Assembly: GCA_963681505.1 (NCBI GenBank)
Contig: OY811977.1
Location: 3,882,352-3,946,351 of the forward strand
Direction of reading: 5' to 3'
DNA: 64,000 nucleotides
DNA from: Eunapius fragilis
Taxonomy: Eukaryota > Porifera > Demospongiae > Spongillida > Spongillidae
Below are positions 32,854 through 42,575 of the stretch, piece after piece. Each line of letters opens with the position of its first letter. Positions within the stretch are counted from its first letter, which is position 1. Under the pieces are notes generated by a model. The model saw only the letters and a program-made list of their open reading frames with translations, did not search any database and was not told where the DNA came from. A program made the translations under genes and the position numbers.

Positions 32854-33822
32854 TTAAAGGACTAAAGCACTTGTTTCTCCAATGTTATCCGTAGGGAAGC
32901 TATAATAAGTATAAGATGGGACAGGAGGGCTGGATCCATCTTGGTGTGGAAAAACAATACTCCTCCTCTGACAACATTTTAATACAGCAATACCACCTCC
33001 AATATGTGCCAAGAGCATCAGGCATGATGCAAAGCTCCAGCCATCTGAACCTATGGAGTTCATTATTGTAAGGGCATAGCTTGGGCAGTGGGAGGTGTTG
33101 TATGCTGTTTTAATAACAGTTGGCATAAACAACACACTGGTAACGATGGGATATGCCAAGAGAGGAAGCATCTGCTTAAGCGCCTTTTTGTACTGCCTGT
33201 CCATTATCTTGTATTTTCCCGTTTGAATTCTACGTGCGAGCACCATCACCAACACTATAACACCCAGGGTGTTGCCTACCAATACGAGAAGCACGGGAGC
33301 AGTCCATAGGACAAAGCGTTCAATGTTTCCGCCATTCGCCTCGTGAAGAAACCAGCATCCTCCATCTTCCCCTATTCCATAGGACTGCGTTGCAATTGGT
33401 ATGACAGACAGTACCACGGACGCAGCTAGGGTGCTGAATACGTACAATATCTCCAGTTTTTTTAGATTCCTAAAGAACACGCTGAAGCAAAATAGATGAA
33501 ATGTCACCCAGGTGGCGAACAAAAGTTCGGCCCACGAAGAAAACTGAAGCATAGCACTGACTGTGATGCACAGAGGCTTGTAGACGCTTTCGTTTCTGTA
33601 GTAGTTGACGAAAAGGATCTGCAGAGCGTTTACGGAGCCCCGAAGAAAGGCACTCTGAATCTGATATAGAGCCAAGCGATATGAGAATTGATTGTACAGC
33701 CGTAGGGACAGCGCTGCACCGATTGCCAGAATGGCAGTCAACACGGTGAACGCGCTGATGGCCGTGTCGAGGTAGCGAACGCTTTCAAGCTCGTCATTAC
33801 TAAGTATACATGAGTTATTCAT
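32854..33822 (-). CDS. seven-transmembrane receptor (GPCR), intronless
   Basis: 322 residues from ATG at 33822. Seven hydrophobic segments lie at about 19-41, 47-72, 85-113, 122-145, 168-196, 215-240 and 255-281. Cys85 at the top of TM3 and Cys156 in the second outer loop (GGCWF) would form the usual disulfide. A possible N-glycosylation site is NNS at residue 2. The CW in loop 2 recalls the secretin/adhesion/cAMP-receptor side of the superfamily, but no large N-terminal domain is present. Ligand unknown; acts at the plasma membrane via G proteins. Related in plan to, but distant from, the pair at 50404-52823. Confidence 0.75.
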   Translation of the reverse strand: MNNSCILSNDELESVRYLDTAISAFTVLTAILAIGAALSLRLYNQFSYRLALYQIQSAFLRGSVNALQILFVNYYRNESVYKPLCITVSAMLQFSSWAELLFATWVTFHLFCFSVFFRNLKKLEILYVFSTLAASVVLSVIPIATQSYGIGEDGGCWFLHEANGGNIERFVLWTAPVLLVLVGNTLGVIVLVMVLARRIQTGKYKIMDRQYKKALKQMLPLLAYPIVTSVLFMPTVIKTAYNTSHCPSYALTIMNSIGSDGWSFASCLMLLAHIGGGIAVLKCCQRRSIVFPHQDGSSPPVPSYTYYSFPTDNIGETSALVL

Positions 33823-34217
33823 TCACAATGTATGTCCCGTCCTTTCAAACTGTATACAAGTAGTGTCGATCGCGAGTCGACGTTGAGTCCATAAAAAGTC
33901 CCCAGATCGCTATATAACGCAATATTGGAGTGCTTTAATGATGACGTATTAAATAACAAACCAGGCCCACGCACACTCAGTCGAGTCAGTGGGGTTCAAA
34001 AAGCTGTGCGCGCGTTTCACGATCTATGACAAAATAGGGTCCGGTGGTGGCGGTGGATGGAGAGATAAACAGACTGAGGCGCTTTTTAGGGTTCTTCCCC
34101 GGTGAAGGACAGTTGCGAAGACCTTCCTCAATCTAATTTAGTCTCGTACACGCAGCTGTGGGAAACAGGGTTTGGGTACGAGACTAAATCTAATTGCCTT
34201 CGTCCAGGTTTCCTTTC
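33823..34217. promoter_or_regulatory. upstream region of the GPCR gene
   Basis: The gene-free sequence before the receptor ATG must contain its promoter. Further out, a short inverted pair around GTCTCGTAC (about 34141 and 34177) is present. No specific control site can be named. Confidence 0.3.
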
Positions 34218-34551
34218 CAGAGGCGGATCCAGGGGGGGGGTTTTGGGGGTTGCAACCCCCCCTTTCATATATGGTAACGCCCCCTCTTCTGCTAAACAGC
34301 CCCTCCCCCTTCCCCGCTTTTTGTATCGGGCCTGAAGCGCCGGACAGTACCCCCCCCCCCCCCCCCCGCTTTTCGTGTCGGGTCTAAATAGTCTCGTACC
34401 CAGACCCACGCCACAGCAGCGGGTGGATTACATCACCGCTACGTGGAAGTAGGGTCTGGAGAATCTCTCGGCAAAATCGTGGCCAGTGGAATGTAATGAT
34501 TAATATTAATTCATACCACTGTCACGCGCTGCGGGTGACTAGGCAATTAAG

Positions 34552-34926
34552 ATGGCTTCATTGTGCGTTATGTGTGGCTTTCAGTCGGTGCCGAAGCAGA
34601 GAAGGTTATTGCACAGCACCTCTACAGTTTACGTATTACCCTTGCCGAGGCGACTAACGCACGATAGAATGGACGTCGATATCGATGTACCTTCCAGTGT
34701 GCTTTGTATAAGATGTTTTAGGTTGCTTGATAAATGCATCAAATTGAAGCGCGAACTAGATTTGGCGGAGCAAGAAGCAGCAGCTTGTGTTAAAGTGATG
34801 TCTGATACATATACAGCTCCTTCTGTCTCCTCTGAGGTTCATACTCCAGTGCAAAGAAAGAGGTCATCTGATAATCGTGGTGACCTAGTGGGTAATCAAT
34901 TGTCACCTGTAGTGTCGGTAAGATGA
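34552..34926 (+). CDS. ZAD-like zinc-finger first exon
   Basis: 124 residues from ATG. C5/C8 (MASLCVMCG) and C52/C55 (VLCIRCF) form a CxxC...CxxC pattern, followed by a helical basic/acidic stretch, like the N-terminal zinc-finger-associated (ZAD-type) dimerisation module. A strong donor sits at the end (TCG|GTAAGA at about 34920), suggesting this is a first exon whose downstream exons are missing or elsewhere. It lies inside the CTTTC-flanked element, on the strand opposite the RecQ fragment. Confidence 0.45.
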   Translation: MASLCVMCGFQSVPKQRRLLHSTSTVYVLPLPRRLTHDRMDVDIDVPSSVLCIRCFRLLDKCIKLKRELDLAEQEAAACVKVMSDTYTAPSVSSEVHTPVQRKRSSDNRGDLVGNQLSPVVSVR

Positions 34927-35656
34927 GTTGGATAAGCCTTCCGCTACCCTGCATGTCTAGTAGAAGGGCATCGCTGTTTGCGTCTCCTGCATACACTGCT
35001 GTAGCATCTCTCCTTGTTATGCACCTATCATTGTTACGTGAGACCCCCCTCCCCTGGGGCGAAGTCGGGATTAGGTGGGGATTTGACGCGTGAATATCAT
35101 AACTGGCCACACATTTGACCGTAGTCGGGCACGCGTTTGACCTTTTATCAGACCACGTAGTATAAACAATTGACCAGTTATTAACCCCCAACCAGGGGCA
35201 GTTTGCTTTAATAAAGGTCAAATCCGCCCCGGGGGGGGGGGGGGGGGGTCTCACGTAACAATGATAGGCGCATTAGTGCTTCGATCTGGTCCTTCATTAA
35301 CGCGTGCAAGGGACTAACAACGATGACTACTGACCCATCGGTTCTTCCCGCTCGTCTGTCGAACAGTGTACCAAACAAACTGATCATGAAAACAAGTTTG
35401 CTTGTCCCCAGTGTTTAGGGGGGCCAAGGTCTAATCGAATCCGGCGACCATGCGGCAACCTACGCAGCAGATATCTGCAGAAGGACTTCCCGCTTCCAGT
35501 TGGTAAAGAAACGAAGACATCACAACCACTCATAAAGGCTTCAATAGCTGCTCGCTGGTCAGGAGTTACACACTGAAAGCCAAGCTTGATTGCAGCGTAG
35601 GTGATCTCGTCTGAATCGACAATTACGAACGCGTGACTGTCAGGCGAAAAATTCAA
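34915..35656 (-). pseudogene. RecQ-family helicase fragment, interrupted by a MITE
   Basis: Starts at 35656. AAIKLGFQCVTPDQRAAIEA is the motif-0 region, and Walker A LPTGSGKS lies at about 35480-35510. Motif Ia (VVIVVSPLHALMKDQIEAL) is at about 35275-35335. Beyond the MITE, RDATAVYAGDANSDALL is at about 34945-35010. Only the first part of the SF2 helicase is present; motifs II-VI are absent. It is a captured or left-over fragment, with the MITE at 35020-35272 sitting within it and a small extra disruption after the Walker A region. Confidence 0.65.
35020..35272. mobile_element. 253-bp MITE with TTA target repeats
   Basis: The left end TGCACCTATCATTGTTACGT then GAGACCCCCC has an inverted partner at the right, GGGGGGTCTC ... 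AATGATAGGCGCA. TTA lies directly outside both ends (35017-35019 and 35273-35275). A 3-bp TTA duplication is typical of PIF/Harbinger-type elements; that assignment is inferred. The arms continue inward imperfectly (CCCCTGGGGCG against the G-run side). Confidence 0.7.
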
Positions 35657-36156
35657 TTAAAATCACTAATTGCGCATGCTCGCAATCCGATTGGAACGTT
35701 CAGATTCGAACGCCACTGGCCACGATTTTGCCGAGAGATTCTCCAGACCCTACTTCCACGTAGCGGTGATGTAATCCACCCGCTGCTGTGGCGTGGGTCT
35801 GGGTACGAGACTACACACCCCCCCCCCCCCCCGCTTTTCGTGTCGGGTCTAAAGCGGACAGCACCCCCCCCCCCCGTATTTCGTATCGCGGGTCTCAACC
35901 CCCCCTTTGGAAAACCCTGTATCCGCCCCTGCTTTCGCTTAACCGAGATATTCAGGCCGCGTAGATCTGAAAACTTGGTCCATATCAATGAAATTAACGA
36001 TGACATGCACGCTTATTAATTTGATATGACCTTGTCTATCCACAAGTGATCAACAACAGAACATAACAGCGTTTTACAGCGTACAGCAATCTAAAAAGGT
36101 CGCCTCTGGACCCCCCCCCCCCCCCCCTCCGGATTATTAACTTCTTATTCTTTGTA

Positions 36157-36619
36157 ACGAGTGATAAAAACGTTCTCTTATACGATAAGGTTGGTGGAAC
36201 AGGGGGGAAAAAGCGTCGATCATTTAGAATCGTTTAGAGATCTTTGTGTGATTGAACAGAGAATCACACAAAAATCAATAAAGCATTTAATTTTTGCGTG
36301 ATTCTCGGTTCAATCACACCAAGATTTCTAAATGATTCTAAATGATTCGACGCTTTTTTTTCCCTGTGTGGTTTATAAGAATGAAAGGCGATGGTGGTGT
36401 AAAAAGCATAGGAACAAGCTTAAGGCTTCTGATTGAAAGGAAAAATAAAATAGACCTATATTAGCAGCATGTTGTCATATTTAACAATAATATAGGTCTA
36501 TTTTATTTTTCATTTTCTATCAGAAGCCTTGTTCCCTCGCTTTTTACACCACCATCCCCTTTAATTTGATTCCTATATACCACCAACCTTCTCATATAGA
36601 GAACGTTTTTATCACTTGT
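36157..36619. mobile_element. palindromic MITE (copy 2), carrying a nested MITE
   Basis: The arms match the MITE at 4998-5278: left GTGATAAAAACGTTCTCTTA then AAGGTTGGTGG, right CCACCAACCTTCTCATATAG then GAACGTTTTTATCACTTGT. The shared core around TGGTGTAAAAAGCATAGGAA is continuous, except that the left arm is split by a second palindrome at 36198-36367. Confidence 0.75.
36198..36367. mobile_element. inner 170-bp palindromic MITE
   Basis: The inverted arms run from AACAGGGGGGAAAAAGCGTC at the left to CGACGCTTTTTTTTCCCTGT at the right, with ATCATTTAGAATC-type and TGTGATTGAAC-type segments mirrored. GTGG lies on both sides (36194-36197 and 36368-36371) and is probably its target repeat. It sits in the left arm of the outer MITE. 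Confidence 0.7.
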
Positions 36620-38573
36620 TGCATTCATTTTTTTTTATATTTTGTTATTCTCATACTTCAGTATGTTTAAAATTTTCATACCATGAAATCTTGGATGGCA
36701 TACTTGTAGTATCTGAAAAGTAATTACTCGTGCCCATACATGTAAAGCGGAATAGTGATGATAGTGTGTTGTTGGGCATACAGCAGTTGGTCATCGCTCT
36801 GATCAGATAGTGACCACACACACTATCTGATCAGAACATATAGCTAGCCTAACTAACAGTAATATTTTGAATACAACTCTCGTTTAAAAAAAATCGCGCA
36901 CCGCAGACTTAAAACTGTTTGTCTGATTGCCAACTGCTTTAGTTTTGTCCTCTGCATGGACTGGAGGCAACCGATGCGTAACGAATGTTTTTTTCTGCCG
37001 TGGCTAGTTGTTGCCGGGTTTTGTTTTCTGTAAGTGAAGTGGTGTGGGGGAGACAAATTTGTATCTGATCGCGTATGTAGTTCCACCGACGGAATTCAAA
37101 AGTTATACAATAAGAAGCTATATAGTAGAAATCTATTAGGTCAAAACAAATACATGCCGGCGATAGTGTCGGGTACTTACGTGTATGGTAGTTTTTGGCT
37201 TTCATTTGATGCTGCGTAACGAATGATAGAGTTGAGAGTAACGCACAGCGTCATGCTTAAAATGATACACCTTGAATTGAAAATGTGTTAGCAAGTTCAC
37301 GTGAGCTACAAGCAAACTGCTCTGCCATGAATTAAAATCTGTAAGCTCCAACAGTTAGAGGCTTCGCCCCAACCGCTTAAACTCCATTTAGCAAAAAGTG
37401 TACGTATTCCGCGCTATATACAATGTATGCACACAGCAAAAACTGATTAATTGATGCATCATGTCACTCGAAATTGTTCATAGGGCACTAGATTTTCGAT
37501 TTGCATGTAATGTTAATGAAATGATTGAAATAAATAGAATTCGATTCACAGCATGAACGTGTTATTGCTGCATGCATGGGTAAAAATCAATTGGTGGATG
37601 GCTTTGTGACGGACAGAGTTACATGTATGCCATGCATTCGCATAAAAATCTGCAAAGATAGAATATAGTGAATCAGATTATCAGTGTGCATAGCAAAACG
37701 TCATCCACATCTAGCGGGACAGCCAAGAGTCGGGTCACTTCGCTCTTATGTACTATAACTTAATCTTAATGCAAACATAAGCATGTGTACGCCTGTATTG
37801 GGCTGTTTATAATTTAAATGCATAGGAGAAAATGTTGCTTCAATTAACAATACCTTCAAGAGTGCATTGGCAACTCCAATTGCAATGGCGTCCTGGCGGG
37901 GGGGAGGGGGGGGGGGGGGGAGGGGGGGGGGGGGGGGTGATGCCACCCTCTAAATTGTGGGAACCATATTGGCAAGGGCGCCAAAATGGTGATCAATCAG
38001 AAAATTTTTATTTGACAGCTATACCTGCGAACATGAGAGTAATTCCTAAGTGAAATGTAGTTAATACCCGTCTCACTAATTATCATCCCCCAATGCACCC
38101 CTGGACCAACGGCAACGTCTCCCACTGTATATAGATACTTCCTGTTATATTACATGAATGATCGATATGTCCATGCAGCAGCATAGGCATGCAGAATATT
38201 GTCATTTATGGATGCTTTATAAATCCTCTGTGATCACGTTTGCTAAAATTACGATAGCGTTTCATGAGCTTAGACATTGTAAAGCATACATAGGGGGGGG
38301 AAATTGGGTCGAATCAAATTGTGATGACGTAGAAATTTCTGATAATGCATTATGTGTCGATAGAACATTAAAAAAAAGCAGAGGTGTTTGATTTCTGCGT
38401 GATTTTCTGTTCAACCATTATTCCAAGCGTTCTTTCCTTTCGTATTCCATAGCTGCCGCAGCCATACCTATTACTCAGCAGAGGGAAGAGCTAAACACCC
38501 CGGTGCCGGCCCGGGTTTATAGGGACCATTCCCTGCCCGGGCATTATTTATCAATTAGTTACGTCCTGAACTG
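36620..38573. other. gene-free stretch with hairpin and G-run
   Basis: Holds a 14-bp perfect hairpin (36799-36812 with 36821-36834, CTGATCAGATAGTG), a G-rich run at about 37897-37937, and the inverted copy (37692-37744) of a segment at 6252-6305. No gene is supported. Confidence 0.4.
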
Positions 38574-38693
38574 TGTAATATAATCACATTAGAGCAGTAC
38601 AGTCAGACTCAATAACATAGCAATGTCTCACTTTAAATAGTTCCAATCATACAATATAATTGGCTAGTTAGCAACTACAATTAAATCATTACA
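38574..38693 (-). repeat. 3' LTR of the young gypsy element
   Basis: 120 bp bounded by TGTAAT and ATTACA inverted tips; no difference seen from the 42229-42348 copy. Confidence 0.92.
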
Positions 38694-38707
38694 TTACTCC
38701 CCCTTTT
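38694..38707 (-). other. polypurine tract
   Basis: On the minus strand AAAAGGGGGAGTAA directly abuts the 3' LTR, the usual plus-strand primer site. Confidence 0.7.
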
Positions 38708-38823
38708 ATGAGAGTGTGTCCTCGCACTGCCTTCTCAACCAAAGAGATCTTCATCTTGTATGGTCTCAGGAATTTCAACTGATCACCATAGCGCATGGTA
38801 AGCCTTCTGACTCTGGTTGAACG

Positions 38824-40761
38824 TCATGGCCCTGGAACATCTGGAACTAGTTCAATAACAGGTTGTCTATCCTCAGGCTCCATTGGTACAATGGGAGGTT
38901 GAATATCTTCATTGTGATCACCAGCAAGATACCTTCTCTGCACCCATAGGGAAGATAGTTTCCAAGACACACCTCTCGGGCATTTGTCCGGGAAGGTATT
39001 CATCTCCAGCCAGCTGATCATCTGATGTAGGTCAGGGCCAGAACTCTGTTGATCCTTAATCTCCTCTTCAGTCCAAGCTGGTAACATGAGGTGTGATACA
39101 GCATTACAGGGTACGGTTTCATCCTCTTCCTCCTCCTCCAGTCCACACTGGCTGCACCTGCCACGTGATAATGCATCAGCATTTGTGTGTCGCTTACCTG
39201 CACGGTGCACCACTTTGTAGTCAAACTCAGATAGTACTTCCAACCAGCGGGCAACTTGCCCCTTCGGCTCCTTGAATTTGTGTAGCCATTGCAGAGAATG
39301 ATGGTCTGTTCGGAGAACAAACTTCTTCCCATAGATGTAGGGCCGGAAATGACGAGCAGCCCACACCAAGGCAAGCATCTCCCGTCTTGTGGCACAATAC
39401 TTCCTTTCTGACCTGCTTAACGCCCTGCTGGCGTATGCCAGTACCCGTTCTTCTCCATTAGTCATCTGAGAAAGCACAGCACCCAGACCATCCCCACTGG
39501 CATCTGTGTCTAAAACAAAATCCAAACTGAAGTCAGGCAAAGCAAGTATTGGTGATGACATGAGTGGTTTTTTTAGCTCAAAAAATGCATTATTACACCC
39601 TTCAGTCCATACCCACTGTGCACCTTTCTGAGTTAAGGCATGCAGAGGGGACGCCAATTGAGCAAAACTCCTTACAAAACGTCTGTAGTATGACGCAAAA
39701 CCCAGGAAACGTTGAAGGTCAGTCTTATTCCTTGGAATGGGCCAGTTGGCTACACATGATATTTTTGCTGGATCAGTCCTAACACCTTCACCTGAAATTA
39801 TGTGACCGAGGTACTGTACACTAGTCTGTAGCAATCGGCACTTTTTAGGCCTGATCTTCAGCCCCGCCCCTTTCAAACGTGCGAACACGTCACTAAGCTG
39901 CGCTAAGTGCTGTTCAATCGACTTACTAAAATTGATAATATCATCAAGATAGACGAGACACGTAGTCCAGTGCAGTCCAGCGAGAACTTGTTCCATGAGC
40001 CGCTGGAAGGTTGCTGGCGCATTGCACAACCCAAACGGTATCACGCGAAATTGAAAAAGCCCAAACGGTGTCGCAAACCCCGTCTTTTCCCTGTCCCGAC
40101 TGTCCACCTCAACTTGCCAATAGCCACTGGCCAAGTCTAAAGTTGAAAAGTAACAGGCTCCTCCCAAGGCATCCAACGTATCGTCTATCCTAGGAAGTGG
40201 TTGTGCATCTTTGCGCGTAAGATCATTAACCCGGCGGAAATCGACACAAAATCTAGTGCTACAGTCTTTCTTCTTTACTAATACGATAGGCGATGCCCAT
40301 GGCCCACAACATGGCTCAATAATTCCCCGGGACAACATGTCATCAATTAACCCACGCACTTCTCCCTGTTGATGGAATGGTAGTCGTCGAACAGGCTGGC
40401 GGACAGGAAGTGCATCTGACGTGTCGATGCGATGGCCCAGCAGTTGGGTACAACCTAGATCATTATCATTTAAGGCGATGACGTCTTGGTACTTCCACAA
40501 AAGTGCAGCCACGCTCTCCTGGACACCCGGCGCCAGACTGGAAGTCATCTGACCAATAGTATCCTTGATGGCCTGTTTAGGTCTCGACTGCTTGCGTGCA
40601 AGCTGTATCTTAGCACAATCAACAATAGAGTGCAACATACCTACCCTCACGTTTTCATGTACAGTGACAGGTGCAAAACGTGGGTTCATCACCTGGACCA
40701 TTGTGTGGTTGGCAACTGCATCTGTGATAGAATGAGCAACAAGAAGACCATATGCATGCAC
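38824..40761 (-). CDS. Pol (RT and RNase H) of the young gypsy element
   Basis: 645 residues. Reverse transcriptase at about 120-310 shows WASPIVLVKKKDCSTRFCVD, FSTLDLASGYWQVE, FGLCNAPATFQRLMEQVL and CLVYLDDII. RNase H at about 400-520 shows LDTDASGDGLGAVLSQ, YGKKFVLRTDHHSL and NADALSRGRCSQCG. The sequence after RNase H is Pro/Glu-rich. It copies element RNA to DNA. High similarity in plan to the remnant at 15580-17015. Confidence 0.88.
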   Translation of the reverse strand: MHAYGLLVAHSITDAVANHTMVQVMNPRFAPVTVHENVRVGMLHSIVDCAKIQLARKQSRPKQAIKDTIGQMTSSLAPGVQESVAALLWKYQDVIALNDNDLGCTQLLGHRIDTSDALPVRQPVRRLPFHQQGEVRGLIDDMLSRGIIEPCCGPWASPIVLVKKKDCSTRFCVDFRRVNDLTRKDAQPLPRIDDTLDALGGACYFSTLDLASGYWQVEVDSRDREKTGFATPFGLFQFRVIPFGLCNAPATFQRLMEQVLAGLHWTTCLVYLDDIINFSKSIEQHLAQLSDVFARLKGAGLKIRPKKCRLLQTSVQYLGHIISGEGVRTDPAKISCVANWPIPRNKTDLQRFLGFASYYRRFVRSFAQLASPLHALTQKGAQWVWTEGCNNAFFELKKPLMSSPILALPDFSLDFVLDTDASGDGLGAVLSQMTNGEERVLAYASRALSRSERKYCATRREMLALVWAARHFRPYIYGKKFVLRTDHHSLQWLHKFKEPKGQVARWLEVLSEFDYKVVHRAGKRHTNADALSRGRCSQCGLEEEEEDETVPCNAVSHLMLPAWTEEEIKDQQSSGPDLHQMISWLEMNTFPDKCPRGVSWKLSSLWVQRRYLAGDHNEDIQPPIVPMEPEDRQPVIELVPDVPGP

Positions 40762-40831
40762 AAACTCTTCGCTATACTAGCACCCCAGCTGCAGACTTAG
40801 GTCCCGTCATCTTTACAGGCAAACACATCTG

Positions 40832-42211
40832 TCAGTGACTGTTTGGTGGAACCGTTACCTTTTCACTCAGTGCAACAAAGCATACAGGGGTATTATGTTC
40901 AATACATACAGATGACACAAAATGTACAGGCCCTTGCTCTGTGAACATAATCTTCTGTTGGAGGTCTAAAACACAGCCATGACGCATCAAAAAATCTGCA
41001 CCAAGAAGACATTCCTGGTGTAGATTTTTTGCCACCAATACTACATGGTCTTTTGACAAGGGACCCACTGCTATCTGGACGGTGCATTGTCCAGTGATAT
41101 TTAGTTTTCCTCCATTTGCAGCAACAACCATATGTACTGGTGCCTCCAATTGACAAGCACCTCCTGATTTAGCCTCTACCCATACGTCTTCCCTCACTAG
41201 CGTAACCGCAGAACCGGTATCGACTAATATGTCCGTAACATGACCTTTAATGGAACCCTTAATCATTAAGGTGGAACTTACAGCCGCTGAATCCACTGAA
41301 CTCTTCTTCCTCGATGGACAATTTCTCTTCAAATGTCCTCGTTCTCCACAGTTCCAACAGACCGCACCTGGCTGCTTACGTGGATAGTTTGAAGGGCGTC
41401 TTCGCCTATCGTCCACACCTAAGCCTCGGCCAGGTTCCAACTGCTGGAGCTGCCTCTTTAGCTGTTGGACGAGTTTTTCAGACTCCTGCACCTGCCTCCT
41501 CAGCCTCTCCACAGTCTTATCTCCCTCTCCGCGTTCGACAGTCGCAGCTATCTCCTTGAAGTCACCGTCACATTTTGTCGTCTCCTTTTCCACCGCCAAT
41601 GTTTCCTGAGCGCGTTGTCTATACAACCTCTTTTGCGCTATCTCTACAGCTTCTTGCTGCGTCGCTAGCATAAGCGCTTCCTCGACTGACTCAGGCATCT
41701 CTTTCATTAGTCGCAGCTGCGTACTGGAGAAATGAACACCTTGAATAAACTGGTTTCTTACCAATTCAAGACGTTGCTCCATGGTCCACCCGGGATATGC
41801 TCTATCTGCCAACATGCGCAAATGTCCGACGTACTCTACCAGTTGTTCGCCTGAATTCTGCACGCGTCGCTGAAATTTCGCCTGCCATTCTAACTGGTTA
41901 CCCTCCGGAGCGTACTGTGCTCGGAGACACTGCGTCACCTCCTTGTAGTTCTCCGAAGCCACGAGGCCTTGTTGCGAAACAAGCCTGAACGGACCCTCTG
42001 CCAGCAACGGAAGAAGCTCCTTTGTCCACCGTCTCTCTGGTATCTCAGCTTGTGTCACATACATCTCGAAACGAGTCAGCCACAACACCAGGTCCGTCGC
42101 TTCTGTAAAGTGGGGGGGAGGCCTTAAGCTCATCCTTACCGCTTGTACTTCCGGAATTAGCCGTTCCTTGCTATCGGCCGAGCGCTCCGCCGTATCCATG
42201 GGTTCTACCAT
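40832..42211 (-). CDS. Gag-protease of the young gypsy element
   Basis: 459 residues. A Gag capsid-like region (LWLTRFEMYVTQAEIPERRW and FQRRVQNSGEQLVEYVGHL) is followed by a coiled-coil-like stretch (VERLRRQVQESEKLVQQLKR). Next come one CCHC knuckle (CWNCGERGHLKRNC) near residue 290 and an aspartic protease site (LVDTGSAVTLV) near residue 335. It starts just inside the primer-binding site. The downstream Pol frame differs, as in families that use frameshift or read-through expression. Confidence 0.85.
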   Translation of the reverse strand: MVEPMDTAERSADSKERLIPEVQAVRMSLRPPPHFTEATDLVLWLTRFEMYVTQAEIPERRWTKELLPLLAEGPFRLVSQQGLVASENYKEVTQCLRAQYAPEGNQLEWQAKFQRRVQNSGEQLVEYVGHLRMLADRAYPGWTMEQRLELVRNQFIQGVHFSSTQLRLMKEMPESVEEALMLATQQEAVEIAQKRLYRQRAQETLAVEKETTKCDGDFKEIAATVERGEGDKTVERLRRQVQESEKLVQQLKRQLQQLEPGRGLGVDDRRRRPSNYPRKQPGAVCWNCGERGHLKRNCPSRKKSSVDSAAVSSTLMIKGSIKGHVTDILVDTGSAVTLVREDVWVEAKSGGACQLEAPVHMVVAANGGKLNITGQCTVQIAVGPLSKDHVVLVAKNLHQECLLGADFLMRHGCVLDLQQKIMFTEQGPVHFVSSVCIEHNTPVCFVALSEKVTVPPNSH

Positions 42212-42228
42212 CCCACTTCTGACACCAA
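42211..42228 (-). other. primer-binding site
   Basis: Minus-strand TGGTGTCAGAAGTGGGA begins two bases inside the 5' LTR and immediately precedes the Gag start. This is a tRNA-primer type common in Ty3/gypsy elements. Confidence 0.7.
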
Positions 42229-42348
42229 TGTAATATAATCACATTAGAGCAGTACAGTCAGACTCAATAACATAGCAATGTCTCACTTTAAATAGTTCCA
42301 ATCATACAATATAATTGGCTAGTTAGCAACTACAATTAAATCATTACA
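42229..42348 (-). repeat. 5' LTR of the young gypsy element
   Basis: Partner of 38574-38693; unusually short for a Ty3/gypsy LTR. Confidence 0.92.
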
Positions 42349-42499
42349 ACTGTTTTCGGGGCCCTGACTATTATAACCGTTCGTAGCATATTTGCACTTC
42401 CGCTTGAGCCTCCAAAATTTACTATCAGATAAATTATTAATGCTGACCTTATCGGGTGGATTTATAATATTGAAAGCGGAGATCATGGTACTAGTTGTA

Positions 42500-42575
42500 A
42501 CGGTTTGCCCAAGATTATTACAACAGACAATGGCACAGAGTTTTAAAATGAATTGTACAAGCACCTAATTCCTCA
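42500..42575 (+). mobile_element. small integrase-core fossil
   Basis: The plus-strand reading PKIITTDNGTEF then NELYKHL resembles the second catalytic block of a retroelement integrase. It is a short, broken, old fragment of unassigned family, beside the target site of the young gypsy element. Confidence 0.4.

Larger units (their letters stand above)
34218..35931. mobile_element. TIR element with 5-bp CTTTC target repeats carrying gene fragments
   Basis: The left end CAGAGGCGGATCCAGGG and right end CCCTGTATCCGCCCCTG are inverted repeats. CTTTC precedes the first (34213-34217) and follows the second (35932-35936), a 5-bp target-site duplication. A second inverted pair lies inside (34389-34482 against 35728-35812, GTCTCGTACCCAGACCCACG). 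The cargo is a ZAD-like exon on plus and a RecQ helicase fragment on minus. No transposase was recognised, so it is probably non-autonomous. The same terminus occurs at 56408-56907. Confidence 0.7.
38574..42348 (-). mobile_element. young Ty3/gypsy LTR element with 120-bp LTRs
   Basis: Two 120-bp LTRs (38574-38693 and 42229-42348, TGTAAT...ATTACA) read as identical. Both ends are flanked by ACTG (38570-38573 and 42349-42352), a 4-bp target repeat. The primer-binding-like site and polypurine tract are in place. Parts recognised are Gag, CCHC knuckle, protease, reverse transcriptase and RNase H. The LTR identity says the insertion is very recent. It does not look whole, because not every part expected of the family is recognised (about one or two breaks), so it was probably moved by helper copies. 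Confidence 0.9.

Noticed and set aside
36799-36834. 14-bp perfect hairpin as a possible terminator or regulatory RNA
   Set aside because: Isolated, with no neighbouring gene; animal genes do not use such terminators. Kept only as a note in the gap entry.
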